From contig PDIP01000023.1 in assembly GCA_002811645.1 (NCBI GenBank), positions 74,651 through 138,650 of the forward strand: a stretch of DNA of 64,000 nt, given 5' to 3'. The position numbers were made by a program, and so were the translations under genes. The first letter of the stretch is position 1. Each line of letters begins with the position of its first letter. Below the pieces are notes generated by a model that was given only the letters and a program-made list of their open reading frames with translations, was not told the origin of the DNA and did no database searches. The stretch is from Corallochytrium limacisporum. Lineage: Eukaryota; Opisthokonta. Positions 51,995 to 63,946 of this stretch are shown here, piece by piece.

Positions 51995-54900
51995 TCAGTG
52001 CATCACCAGTCGGCGCCCATAGTCGTCACCCAACCCCTGTCGACCATAACCACCGCCTCCGACCGATCCTGTCGTGGTCGAGTCCATGAGGGAATCCAAG
52101 GAATCGACGCGGACCATACCCCGGGCCCGCGATGGCCCTTCCATGCCTGAATTCGTCGTATTCCGTCTTTGGTGGCCACCGCGGTGCCCCGCCGGGTGCC
52201 GCGCACCACCATAGTTCGACTCCGAACGCTCGTCAAAGACAAAGCCTCCGACCCCTTGCTCACCGGGGCGTGGGGGCCGAGCCGGTGGTGTCATGCAGCG
52301 CGGGTTGCCGTCCTTGGAGCCCTGCGTCTTGCCATAGGTACGGCGCTCCTCCATGCCCGTGAAGGCGACGCTGACTCCAGTGCCAGATGCACTCTTTTGC
52401 ACATTGCCGACAATGACCTGATCAACCGTCTGCTTACCGTCCCGCTCTTGGTGTCGTAAGAGGTAGCTGTCAGCGCGCACGCGTCCGCTTAAGCGGCCCA
52501 CAAAGTTACCGACTTTTGGAGCTGATGTTTTTACCAGTCGGGTGCCCGGGTGCTTGGGTGCCGGGTTCATGACCGCATCAATGGACACAATATCGTCGGC
52601 CTTGTGCTCGACAACCTTTTTGTGGCCCTTGCGGAAGCGTGCGAATATATTCTTTGTTCCCGCAGGTTTCCCTGGAGATCCCCAAGCGTTGGTCGTACCC
52701 GTCTCCGTCTCGGAATCAAAGCGTGTGACACCACCGCCTCTGCCGTCTCGGTCGCCATCAGCTGACGACGGTCGGCCAGCCTGCAGGCGACGACGACGGC
52801 CCTTTTCCTGAGCCAGTTCGCGTTCGAGTGCAGTGAGTTCATGATCGATACCTTCAGCCATGTCAGCAGTCCATGCATCACGCTCGTGCTGCAGGCGCTC
52901 CATCATGACATTGCGAAGATTGTCCAAGTCGGCGTAGCGCTGGTGCTGGAGCATGCGGTACCGTTCGTCCAGGTCTTCCAACTGCTCACGCAGGGACAGG
53001 TTCTCCCTGTTCTTTTCTCGCAACTCTTGCTTGAGCTGCCTGAATTCTGAAGCACTTACTCCTTGGTTGGATTGGATCTGTTCGAGTTTCTTCTTTAGCA
53101 CCGAGTTCTCGTTCTGTGCGTAGCGGGCGTCTGCGTCACTGCGACGGAGTTGCTTGTCCTTCGAGTCCAAGTTGACCCGCAGATCGTTGCATTGCAGCTC
53201 GTATCGCTGTCGCTCCGAACGCAGGTCCTCGATCTCCTGCTCTAGCATGTACTGATTACCACTCAGCTCGTCACGCTCAGAGGTCAGCTCGCGAACCTTG
53301 GAGTAGAGCGAGTCCACCTCGCTCAGTTGGTTCTTTGCGTGGCCCCACTCACGCTCCTTTTGCTGCAGCAGCGACTCGAACCGTGATTCAGCGATATGCA
53401 AAGAATTAAGTCCAGCCTGGAGCTGTGCACTGAGAACAGCTGGGGACGCGCCTGTGCCCGGTGGTGCACAAGTATTGGAGGATGTTAGGCCAGCAGTGTT
53501 CGACGACCCTTGCATGGAGTCGGCATGGTCAGCCGGCGGCTGCTTAAAGGATTGTGGGCTCGACTCCGTGATGTCAGCCATGCTCACCGCCTGCAGCTGG
53601 CGCTTGTCGAGAGGCATGTGATGCTCGCTGGAGAACAATTTAAGCAGAGGAAGTGCGTCCTTGCGGTACTCATCGTTATTGGGCAGGACTAGCAAGGAAC
53701 CGACTGCGCCTTTGCCCGTGGTGAAATTGTGCGCGAACATGGAAGTCAAAACACAATTTTGGACGCCCATGACTGGAACGGGTCCGGCACTCTGCCCTTT
53801 GGCTGCGGCCATGGCACTCTTGCGCTTGCTCTGGTGCAGAGTGTTGAGGACGGACCCAAGCGTCTGCAGAGTAGCAGCACCCCCGGCCGCGCCAGAGTAT
53901 GCACAGCCGAGATCCACAAAGGATAACTGGCCGCAACGGATGAATTTTGAGAACTTCTGGGGCACATCACCACGGTCGTGTGGCACTTTGGCCACGGTGA
54001 TGGTGAAGACCAGATGGCTGCTCATTACAGAAGTAGACATCTGGGATGCTGTGCCGGAAGCGGTGCCACTGTTCACGAGAGCTCTGCGTCCTGCCTTAAC
54101 CATGCCGAGCTGATAGCATGCCACTGCCTGTGCAGTGTCCCCGACGGGAACGTAGGTGGTGTTGGCGGCATAGGTGATGTCTGAGTTGTCCTTGGCCAGC
54201 CGGGGTGCCGCGGACTTGGACGAACTCTTGCCGCCGGGTACAGGCGCCATCGACGCAGTGGCGGAGCCAAGGTCTTTCAACAGATCGGTAATTTCCCCGG
54301 TCTGCTCGCTAATACTCACCATCGACACAAACACAGATATCATCATATCCGCTTCCAGACCCAGATTTCCGGCGTCGGCCATATCACTGTCTGGACGGTG
54401 CACAAATTCGTCTAGTGCAGCACCACGGATGGCCCTCGCAAGGCTATTTTCGAGGCTCTTGCGGTCCTTCTTGGCCCCACTTTGGCTTTGTATGCCAAAG
54501 ATTCGCTTCGCACTCACCACTGCACGACCACCTCCCGTGTTCATTGCACCAATCTTCTCGTTTTGAGGGGGAAGCATGATGAACGGACGGAGCATGGCAG
54601 TCCTCGAGCCGGCGAACAGAGTGTCAAAGGTGGCAGGAAGAAGACCCAAATGGTCCTCGTCACCCAGCAAAGAATCCATCTTTGCCACACGTCCCACACT
54701 GCTCGACGCCGTCACGCCTGACACAAACAGGACGCAGTTTTCACCCTCCAGGGACCGCTTGAGCAGCGGCAGGGCGCTAGTGCGGAACAGGTCAACCGGC
54801 ATCGCCTTCTCTTGGAGTGCCTGGGAGACGCGAAAGACCTGCTCTTCCTCTTGCACCCCAGCCTGCATGCCAGGGGCCGATGATCTGCGCAGAATGGCTA

Positions 54901-55504
54901 CGTCACAGCAATTGATGTTCATTTGATCTCGTGTTGGCTTGAGACGGCACAAGGGTTGGTACCCTTGGCTTCCTCTCGAGCCACCAATGCCCAGATCCGT
55001 GCCCGACTGGCCCGACGGATCGGTGAGACGGACCTGGTAGACCATGCTTGGACCAGCCCCTCGTATCGGCTTCGGGATTTCTCCAATCACTGTCGCATTG
55101 CTGCCGTGCACTGGACGGTTGGAACCTCCGCCCTGCGCCATCCCCAGACCCGCTGAGGCTGATCCCATACCTACACGCGAACTTGCGCCAGGTCCGCCAC
55201 CGATTGTCGAATTCGAATCCATTGATGACCTTTGCATGTGCTGCGACTGCTGACCACCGCCAGCTCCAAAACTCAGTGGTGATGGTCGGTTGCTACTGGC
55301 ACCACTGAGCTTGGGCGCAGCAACGGGCGTCGACGGTGACTGTGTAAACGAGAAGCGGCTTTGCTGCTCCCGGGCCCGGACGCCCTGGCCGACCGGTACA
55401 TCTACGGAGCCGCTAGTGAGCTGACTGTCGTCTTGCTGTGATTCACCTGAGCTGCTAGGCGGTGGCAGAGGGTGTTGAAATGTCAGGCTTTTTTTGCGGC
55501 CCAT
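51995..55504 (-). CDS. Kinesin-6-like protein with degenerate motor
   Basis: 1169 residues. Residues 1-150 are Ser/Gly/Gln-rich. A motor-like domain follows at about 155-680. Family landmarks survive: ENCVLFVSGVTASSSV (kinesin-6 has YGVTNSGKT), GLLPATFDTLF, SSHLVFTITVAKV, LSFVDLG, TLQTLGSVLNTLHQS, and TSMFAHNFTTGKG followed by SLLVLP, which resembles the kinesin-6 TRVFQGFFTGRG...VNP block. The long insertion before switch I also fits kinesin-6. All ATPase motifs are damaged: the P-loop lacks Gly-Lys-Thr, switch I lacks SSRSH, switch II reads DLGCAY instead of DLAGSE. A coiled coil (about 700-910) and a basic, Gly/Arg-rich tail follow. It probably binds microtubules or partners without ATP-driven movement. 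Confidence 0.75.
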   Translation of the reverse strand: MGRKKSLTFQHPLPPPSSSGESQQDDSQLTSGSVDVPVGQGVRAREQQSRFSFTQSPSTPVAAPKLSGASSNRPSPLSFGAGGGQQSQHMQRSSMDSNSTIGGGPGASSRVGMGSASAGLGMAQGGGSNRPVHGSNATVIGEIPKPIRGAGPSMVYQVRLTDPSGQSGTDLGIGGSRGSQGYQPLCRLKPTRDQMNINCCDVAILRRSSAPGMQAGVQEEEQVFRVSQALQEKAMPVDLFRTSALPLLKRSLEGENCVLFVSGVTASSSVGRVAKMDSLLGDEDHLGLLPATFDTLFAGSRTAMLRPFIMLPPQNEKIGAMNTGGGRAVVSAKRIFGIQSQSGAKKDRKSLENSLARAIRGAALDEFVHRPDSDMADAGNLGLEADMMISVFVSMVSISEQTGEITDLLKDLGSATASMAPVPGGKSSSKSAAPRLAKDNSDITYAANTTYVPVGDTAQAVACYQLGMVKAGRRALVNSGTASGTASQMSTSVMSSHLVFTITVAKVPHDRGDVPQKFSKFIRCGQLSFVDLGCAYSGAAGGAATLQTLGSVLNTLHQSKRKSAMAAAKGQSAGPVPVMGVQNCVLTSMFAHNFTTGKGAVGSLLVLPNNDEYRKDALPLLKLFSSEHHMPLDKRQLQAVSMADITESSPQSFKQPPADHADSMQGSSNTAGLTSSNTCAPPGTGASPAVLSAQLQAGLNSLHIAESRFESLLQQKEREWGHAKNQLSEVDSLYSKVRELTSERDELSGNQYMLEQEIEDLRSERQRYELQCNDLRVNLDSKDKQLRRSDADARYAQNENSVLKKKLEQIQSNQGVSASEFRQLKQELREKNRENLSLREQLEDLDERYRMLQHQRYADLDNLRNVMMERLQHERDAWTADMAEGIDHELTALERELAQEKGRRRRLQAGRPSSADGDRDGRGGGVTRFDSETETGTTNAWGSPGKPAGTKNIFARFRKGHKKVVEHKADDIVSIDAVMNPAPKHPGTRLVKTSAPKVGNFVGRLSGRVRADSYLLRHQERDGKQTVDQVIVGNVQKSASGTGVSVAFTGMEERRTYGKTQGSKDGNPRCMTPPARPPRPGEQGVGGFVFDERSESNYGGARHPAGHRGGHQRRNTTNSGMEGPSRARGMVRVDSLDSLMDSTTTGSVGGGGYGRQGLGDDYGRRLVMH

Positions 55505-55736
55505 GATTTAAAGTTCTTCTCAGATGGCTGTTTGATGTTGCGAATTCTCCTCAAGTCTGCTCGTATCGGTAACAGATTCGTGCTTTATCATATCATTGTT
55601 CCCGGAACAATGTGTTGTTTCCTTAGTGTGATTATGTTTTTCTTTACAGTGCTGACTTTTGGATTCGGCACCACTGGAGAGCCGTGCCAGTGGCGCCCGT
55701 TCTTCTACCTTGCTCTCTTCCTTCCAAGATTCTTCT

Positions 55737-55737
<1 letters not shown>

Positions 55738-55820
<83 letters not shown>
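55738..55820. repeat. (AC)n microsatellite, about 83 bp
   Basis: A perfect AC tract followed by ACGCGCGCGC, upstream of the kinesin-like gene. The His/Thr- and Cys/Val-repeat ORFs here are shadows. Confidence 0.95.
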
Positions 55821-55822
<2 letters not shown>

Positions 55823-56431
55823 ACACGCGCGCGCGCACCCACACCGCTCCGTCAAGGGACAAACGCAGCTTTGTCATTGGAGACCCCAAGGGAGATCAAC
55901 ACCTGACCGATAAAAGACCCGTAAACTCAGACGGAAGTGACACGAAGCCGTCCCGTCCACCCAGCAGAACCATTGGCTCCAGCATCCGAACGCGCTCGCA
56001 AGGCACCACCGCTCACACACACACACTCACAGACAGGAAGGGTCGGCGAACACTGCGGCGAAATGAGACCCCCGCATCCCCGGCTTCTGGTTCACTGGGA
56101 ACCGCGGGGGGATGGGGAGAGGGGGAAGGGGGAAGCGGTTAGTTACTGGTCTTGGGGCCCGGAGGGGGTCTCTCACTGCCCAAAACCAAAACTCCCTCCC
56201 CCTCTATCTTTTTGCCTCAAGGAAATCCTCCAGGCTCCCCCCCCCTCTTCCCTCTCTCTCTGTTTGTGTGCACACGAGCGGCCAGCGGTGCTAGTGTTTC
56301 TTTGTCTACTTCGGGCGGGGTCGCCTGGCAATGGGCGGGAGGGAGATGGGGAGGTTGGGTTGCATTGGGTTTTGGGGGGGGGGGAAGAGGAGCCAGCAGC
56401 AGTAGTAGTCAAAGGGGGATCGGTGCCTTTA

Positions 56432-56433
<2 letters not shown>

Positions 56434-56464
<31 letters not shown>
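56434..56464. repeat. (TC)n microsatellite
   Basis: About 31 bp of TC followed by eight T. Confidence 0.9.
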
Positions 56465-56472
<8 letters not shown>

Positions 56473-59128
56473 CGCTCTCCCTTTTGGCGTGCGGAACGAA
56501 AGTTGGCTTAGGTACTGAATTTGTACGTTGAATATTCTTGGATTTTTCGCGGTCGTCTCTTTCGGTTGCCCCCTGAAACCCTTGGCTCGCCCATAAATGC
56601 GCTTGCAGGAAAGTTTTGTTGGGTCTTCAAGAGGGGTTCAGTGAGTACAGGGAAAGCGGGGACCAGGAGAGAGAGAAATTGACTCCCCCCGGCGGTTCTA
56701 AACCCCGGGGCGCCAAAAGGAAAGGGAAAAACAAAGCGACTCGCACACTAAAGACTGACCCCCTCATCGGTAAATTTTACCACGAAAACAGACTCCCAAA
56801 TCCTGGGACCGGCCCTCCGGGGTCTTTCATTGTGGCACTGTTTTCAAATATATACGTATATCTATTAAACCTCTTAAAAATCAATGTTTTGATTTAATGT
56901 ATTTCAGCGTGAAATACCACTCTTCAGCCAGCGGTGCAACGGTTCTTCAATCCTTTGCCAAGCACACACTCATCAACCGCATCCCCACCAGAAGGGCTGC
57001 GAAGAGAAAGGGGGGAGGTTTTCTCCAGAGCTCGAGACCCGTCTCCCAACCGCAACACCCTGGTCTGTTTCGTTGTACGGTTGGACATCCACTTGCGTGG
57101 CTTCCTCTTTTGTAGCAAAGGGAATAAAGCTTCAGCAAGAAAAAGTCGTTTCGAGCCCCAACGACCGTGATATAATATACCGTTAAGTACACTCACTACC
57201 GAGACTGAACTGGAAGGGGGTGTATATCAAAGGTCGCGCGTCCACGGAGGTGACGTTACGTTTGGGTATCGCCCGCCGTTGTACAGTATTTCAAAAAATT
57301 TGGATCGAGTTTTCCAATGTATTTTGATTGATACACTCTCAACTCCACTGGCATTTGACTTGAATTCAATGGAGCGACGCGAGGGGTTCAACAGCCACTT
57401 CATGCAAACTCAATACCGGACCCGTCGGATGGGAGACCCGCCGCCATGACAGCACCCAAATGCACAACCACCGTTCCAAAGGATTCTAAGGGTTGATGAG
57501 CATTGGACATACTAGGAAATTGGGGGGTTGCAAGTAGAGACTTGTCCTGGCAGTCCATTGCAATTGGCATCGTCACCGTCCGATGGTTGATAGTACCGTG
57601 GTCTTAATGGGGACATATCTGAGCAGGTATTCATGGCTGATTCTGTCCTCTGCACTGTCTGCACTGGCGGATGTTGGGAGGGTTAGTGTTTATCGCATTT
57701 GGTTGTTCGAACTGTGCTGGCAATTTTGCCATCGCATTGACCCGATGAGGCGTACAACCATCATATACTGTGACGATGATGATGCCCCCCGAATACAACG
57801 ATAGAAGTTCTCTGTTTCGCTTAGGTGTACCCTGGTGAGCCCCCCACCAAGTTCGGAGTTTCACCGGAGAAGCCAGTTGCTGTGTACTGTGGTGCATCGG
57901 CTTGGATGGTGTGGCAGTTCGCTTTCCTGGTCACTCGATTGTGCGAGTTCGTGAGACTATTCGCTTTGCACCTACCGGCAAGGTGATCTCCCATCACTTC
58001 GCATCCCCATCAATTCGCATGATAATGGGGTACCCCCCCTGGAGCTTCTGCAAGATTAGAGCATGCATTTCGCACAACACATTCCTATACGAGTTTCCGT
58101 GGGCTAGTAGAGATATGGATTAAGTCTATCAGGCGCAATCATCAAACAGAAACAACAAAACGCAACACCACTTCTAACACAGATGCAAACAATAGATGCC
58201 AAGCCGGTTTGCAAACTCGGAACCGGGAATGATAAACGATAGTAATGGAGTGTGCACCTTGGGGGCCATGTCAATTGGCTATCTTAGAACCACTGCCGGC
58301 GTCGACTACCCGGCGTACCCTCTTCATCTTTTGCCGATCTTGCGGACACTGAAACGGCGCAGAGTTTGTCCGCGTTGTTGTGCACGTCACATTTGGCAAC
58401 TTTGACATCCACTGGCCCAATGCGGATCATGGACTGTCCGCTATGCGAGTGACCTTAAAGAGTCTTCCTCGGGGTAATTCCCTCACCGTCTATATTTTCC
58501 TAGTTCTTCCGTTCCATTTATTCGCTATGGTTTCTTGGAACTTTTGAATTCCGGGAATGCAATCCAAGGTGTAAGATCGTATAGCGAGGACCACATGGAC
58601 CAAAATAGGTCCACTTCCGTGTCACATTCCGCGGACACGACAGTCGTCCAAAGCATGAGGCTCTAGAAGCGCCATCCCGACAATACATGTATTATCCAGC
58701 CATCAATCAATCAATCCATTGCACCATCAATACCATCCATGAGTCTATCTGTCCATCCATCCATCATCCTGAAGTGCGTAGCTTCACACGTACAGCAGCT
58801 CAGATGCACCAAGCATGATGCATGGGCAGGCGAATGTAAGACAAAACCACATGAAGAGCCTGCGAAAACCGAACGCAGCGTGAACGATACGAGATGTTCT
58901 GCTCCCCTACCACGGCTGCCATATACGCCATGTTGGTCATGTAGTTGCAAGATGATGGGTTGGGAGATCCGTTGGGAGACACCCTCCCGTGTAGGCTCAT
59001 ACACGCGGCGCGAAGAGATGGAAGTGAGTTAACAAAGGGAGGGCAGCCCACACCGAACATGCGACAAAAGATGAGAATTTTTCTTCTTTGTCTGCCCACT
59101 TTTGGCTACCCGCTGGCTCAGTCGCTGC

Positions 59129-59131
<3 letters not shown>

Positions 59132-59200
<69 letters not shown>
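59132..59200. repeat. (CT)n grading into (CTCTCA)n
   Basis: A CT tract of about 37 bp continues directly into five or six CTCTCA hexamers, then CTCGCTCGCT. Confidence 0.9.
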
Positions 59201-59203
<3 letters not shown>

Positions 59204-62036
59204 GCTCGCTCATCTCTCTCTTCCCATCCTTTCATGGCTTCCCACTAAGACTGTTACAAAATCACACACAGTCATCGTTACCCGTGGCCCATCTGGAAAA
59301 TTCCCAGGTCTCTCTACAATCGCCATCCCCACGCCGCATCGTGTGGCAACCCGTGTGTCCCGTGTTCCCCGTCACCTCGGATGGCATCGATGAGATTAGG
59401 AAGGAAAAACAACTGGTTTGAAACGAAAATAATGCTGGTTATTCAGTATCGACCACGCCCACCTCTTCCCCCGACTATGGGGATTTTCCCAAAAGGAGTG
59501 CGGCGGCCGCGACCGATCAGGCGCCAGCCGCCCGGCCAGCATCTCCAGGGTCTGCGGCCTTCTCCTCCTTCCCGAAGCATGAGAAAAAAAATTTCGAGGA
59601 AAGTCTTCCCTTTCTTCTCCCACTCTCCCCAGCTCTCTCTCTCGCTCGCTCTCTCTCTGTGTCTCTCTGTGGCCCTGACTTCTGTGTTCCCTTCCTGGGC
59701 TTCTCTCTCTTTCCCAATCCGCGCTCTTTTCAACCGTAACACTGCGGCCCGGCCAATTCCTTAGAGACCCCGCACGCAGCGCCACCAGAGCTGTCAAAAC
59801 CAACGAACTACAAGAAAGCATTTCTTATAATCAAACAAACCCATCTCATCTTTAAGCCCCCCTCCACCCCCTGGCTCCCCTGCTAACCCTAAACGATCGC
59901 GAATATTGATCTTTACTTTTGATATTGGGGAATCCCGGGTGGTGGCTATTTTTATACTACACGACTGGGGTCCGACCGTCCCCCTCCTCCCTGGCTGCGG
60001 GGCGGTTGGGCCGGCACAGGAATCCATTGGTGTATCCAAAGATATAGTAAAACACACCCGGAAAAATTGCGAGTTTTGCCCGGTTGCTCCGTAATTAAAC
60101 TCCCTTTTTTATTGTTTGCAGCCAGCGAAGAACCACCTGCTTTTCCCGCCAACCCTCACCCCAGCCCAACCAAAAATATACACACTCTTTGTCTTCCCTA
60201 CCTCCCCCTTCTTCGGTGAGCTGATATTTTTTGCTATGAAAAAGTCTCGTGATTTTGGAGGTGCGGATTAGCACTTATCACCGGAAGCGTAGCCGTGGGT
60301 CAGCAACCGCGGTCGGCTGGCCCACCGGCGCCCAACCATCGCAAAAAATACAAAGAAAGGATTTCCAAATGGAAACTCCCCCCCCTCCCACAAAAAAAAT
60401 TGAAAGGAGGGAGAAAAAGCGGGAGCAAAGAAATTGCGCGGAGAGCACAGGCTTCTAGTTAGTCGGAAAATGACAAGGTCCCCGCGCTCGCTCTCTCTCT
60501 CTCTTTCTTTTATTGTCCCCAGTTTTTTTTTTTGCTTCCACTCTCTCCCGTGAAATGGGGCGGCCGCACTGCAAGCTTTCTTCGTGCCCTCTTCACCATT
60601 TCCCGGCACAAGGGGAAGAGTGTATGGAGACAGAGAGTGAGAGAGTGGGTGTGTGTGGGTTTCTTGATAGGTTAAGTTAGGTATTCTCTCTGCCCAACCG
60701 CCGCCACAGTTGTCTGTTTCTGTAGTGACGAAGAGCAAGTAGTACATGAGATGTAGCGGCGGGACAGTTGATTTTTACTTACTTTTTTTTTCTCCTTTCA
60801 CTGTTCAATCGGCCGCCGGATTCAGATGGCGGGCGGTTTTGGTGAGTAGGTAAAACGCATACCGGAGCGCACGGGCCTGCCTGGTCCTGAGACGGTTTGT
60901 CATTTTTTTCTTAATTTCGTCTCTCGATATACACACACACTGAGTTAGAATTCTTGTGTGCCCTCTGTCCCAGTGTTCTTCAAATCAACAACATACGCGC
61001 GCTTCGTCATGTTCGCTTGAATCGGAGCTCAGGAAGATTTTTCATAGTGAAACAGTACGATAGAATGACGATGGCAGAGCTGATGCTGTGCTGGCAAAAA
61101 TTGTGTGACGCTCTCCTTGCATCAAGCGTTCCTCTGTGGCCATGGCGAAGACGGGCCTTCTGCTACCGACGCAAGTTTTCTTTCTGACTGTACAGAGCTA
61201 CACCACATGCACACACGCACTCATAGCCATCGATGCCGCTCGAGATGTCCATCTCTCATTGTTCCTGGGCCCATGTCCCTCAAACGATGCCCGAGTAGCC
61301 ACGAACGCCGCTCGTGTGTTGTGCGGATGTGCCTCTCACTATTGGGATGTGTGCGTGAGTCGGTGTTTGAAGCAAGAGTCCGCATCTGCTTGCGTAGTGG
61401 GTTCCCCGCAGCAAAGAGCTTCAGTTGCATCCTTTTGAAGAATGCGGTGCGATGTCGGGCTGACCTCCTGTCAGGCGCTAGTTTATTTCTTCCTCCTTTC
61501 TACCTTTGGCATGGAAACTGCGTTACGTAATTGGACGTGAGCTACATTAAAAGGGGTTGCGATTGAAGCGCGACCGAGCAGAACTTGCTCTTGTTCAAGG
61601 GTGGCGGGCTCTCGAGGGCGCGGGCCGTTTCCTTTGTGTCCGCACACATACACATATACACACACTGCATCTTCTAGCACTGCAAGCCACAGCTCGGGCT
61701 TTGTGCGTTTGAGAAATGTTGCTTGCTTGTTTTCTGCTCAGTCATGGAGTTCTCCTTGCACGGTTCTCACACATGACGCACACACACACGCTGGCTCCCG
61801 CCGGCGTCGGCCACATTAGACTGGCCAGCCAGAATAGCTGGCTGACTCGCTTGGCTCAGCTGAAACCGGCTGGCTTTTTGGTTGGGTTTCCCCGCAGCGC
61901 GGAAGACAGAGCGAGCGCTTAACAGTTGGGTTTCGGTTTGCGGGGTTGCTTCGACTGCCTTGCATACACACAGCATGACGAGCATCATGACCTACCCAAG
62001 CACCCCCTTGCCTACTTGTCCGGAAGGCCCCGCGAA

Positions 62037-62053
62037 CCCCCCCCCCCGGGGGG
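62037..62053. repeat. C-run/G-run palindrome
   Basis: Eleven C followed by six G. Confidence 0.8.
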
Positions 62054-63922
62054 TTAAGGGGGAGCCCGGATCGCGCAAAGGGACAGAAAGGCGTGTCAAA
62101 CGAAAAATTGCAAGAGTAAATAAATAAAGAGAGACAGAGAGATCTCTCTCGCAAAACAGAGCAAAAAATCTATGTTGCGTCCATGGAATGCGCGGACCTC
62201 GACCGACCGGACTGTGTAGACCATAAAGGATGGTGGCAAAGAGGAATATTGGGTGGGGATCTGGGATTCCATGCCGGTAACATTGGCAAGTCTACCGGGC
62301 TTGTGATTTTTTGTGACTGTGTTGGAATGCGGGAGACGGACTCGTTAGGGTTTTGTCGTCCCGTGTACTTTTTTTGCAAACTTGCCGCTGCGAAGGAGCG
62401 GCGAGTGTTCGGTGCCTTGGGGACTTTTCTTTTTGGCTGAATTTTGCGGGTAGGGACCAAGGGGCCGGTGGGGGGAGGGGGGGCGGAGGGGACACGAACC
62501 GAAAAACCAACAGCACCCTTTCCCTCCCCAACCTTCGATGGCATTACCTTGGGTGGACAAGCAATTGATTTGATGCCGTTTCTTCACGACTATCGCATAA
62601 AAATGAAGAACTTTAATGTGTTTATGCAGTCCCCATCGAATCAGAAAGGACTGTCGGGTTCTGGAGAGTGTGTCCTTCGCTTCTTTTTTTTTTTTGGATC
62701 GAGCTTTCAGTGGTGCGGTGTTGGTTAGATATGGGTTGTGTGGAGTCTCGGGCTAGATATGCTTGCCTCGAGTACATGGTCCAATGACTGCTGCTTCCCC
62801 GCATGTGGGGCACATGCACAAGTCAAAATATCAAGGGTTTCTGCAGCATCTACTATCGCAGAACATCCATACATGAGTAAAGCACAAGCATGTACCCAAG
62901 TGCCAAACGTGAAACTGTCACACGTCCACTGGGGTACCACGTAAGTGGCACGGAATCACCGTCTGCATCAGATAGACGGCGATGGATATAACAGCTCGGA
63001 AGCCCATGCCTCCTGCAAGGTGGAACTGCACCCATTTCAGGGCGCCGTTGTGGCTGCCGTTGGGCAGCTGGCCACAATCTCATCTCCCCGTATTGTGTCA
63101 TTTTCACTGGAGAGCACGTCGTATGTTGCTGGTGCCTGATTGGATGTACATGAATGGTATCGTTGTACATTCGGTACCTGCTCTACGGTCCTATCGGCCA
63201 GAAGGTCGATCCCACGGACATCTCCCTGTGTGTGTGTTCACCCCAGAACATCATAAAAGCATGCAAAAAATTTTCACGGGAGGACGCACTGATTGATGGG
63301 GACCGCATGTCCGGCAAGACTGCCCGGGGTTCGCATCCCTAAACTGTCACACACCCAGACGTGGATATGGCGATGCAATTGGGCACGTCGTTCACCAGCA
63401 TCAACTTTGGACAACCCGCGAAGCGTCTTACAGACACCTACCTGACCGCTGTTTTTTGCTGACCACGTAGTGATTATGTAGTACTTGCTGTGTGTTCGTT
63501 GTAAGTTGAAATGTTGAAGGAACTTGGACACAGCCGCAAACCACTAAGGACGAGATTAAAGGTGTCTGCAGCAGCCCCCTTGTCAGGAGAGGCCCACTCA
63601 ACGATGACGCTCTGACGTTTCGTGGTGCACTCAAGGGGCACCCAAAATGGAGAACAGGGAAAACAAAAAGAGCCAAATCAACCAAAACGGCTCAAGGGTC
63701 GAAACAGACTAGCGGCAGGAAAGGCAAGTGCAAGCAGCAGTTGGAACGCCAAGTCACTCGGGACCCATGTCCCAGTTAAGCTCTAAGTCCCCTCAATGGT
63801 GATGGACGTAGGTTGGGGGAAAAGTGGGGGGGGGACATGCGAGAGTGATATGTACGTTGGATAGGGTGAGAAGGTATGGACAAGCGATTGGGCACTGCGT
63901 CAGAAACCATCTGGCTTTTGAA

Positions 63923-63946
63923 CCCCCCCCCCCGGGGGGGGGGGGG
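63923..63946. repeat. C-run/G-run palindrome
   Basis: Eleven C followed by thirteen G, then A and a further C run. The longest of this type in the window. Confidence 0.8.

Noticed and set aside
55520-56142. His/Thr- and Cys/Val-repeat frames
   Set aside because: Readings of the AC microsatellite in different frames.
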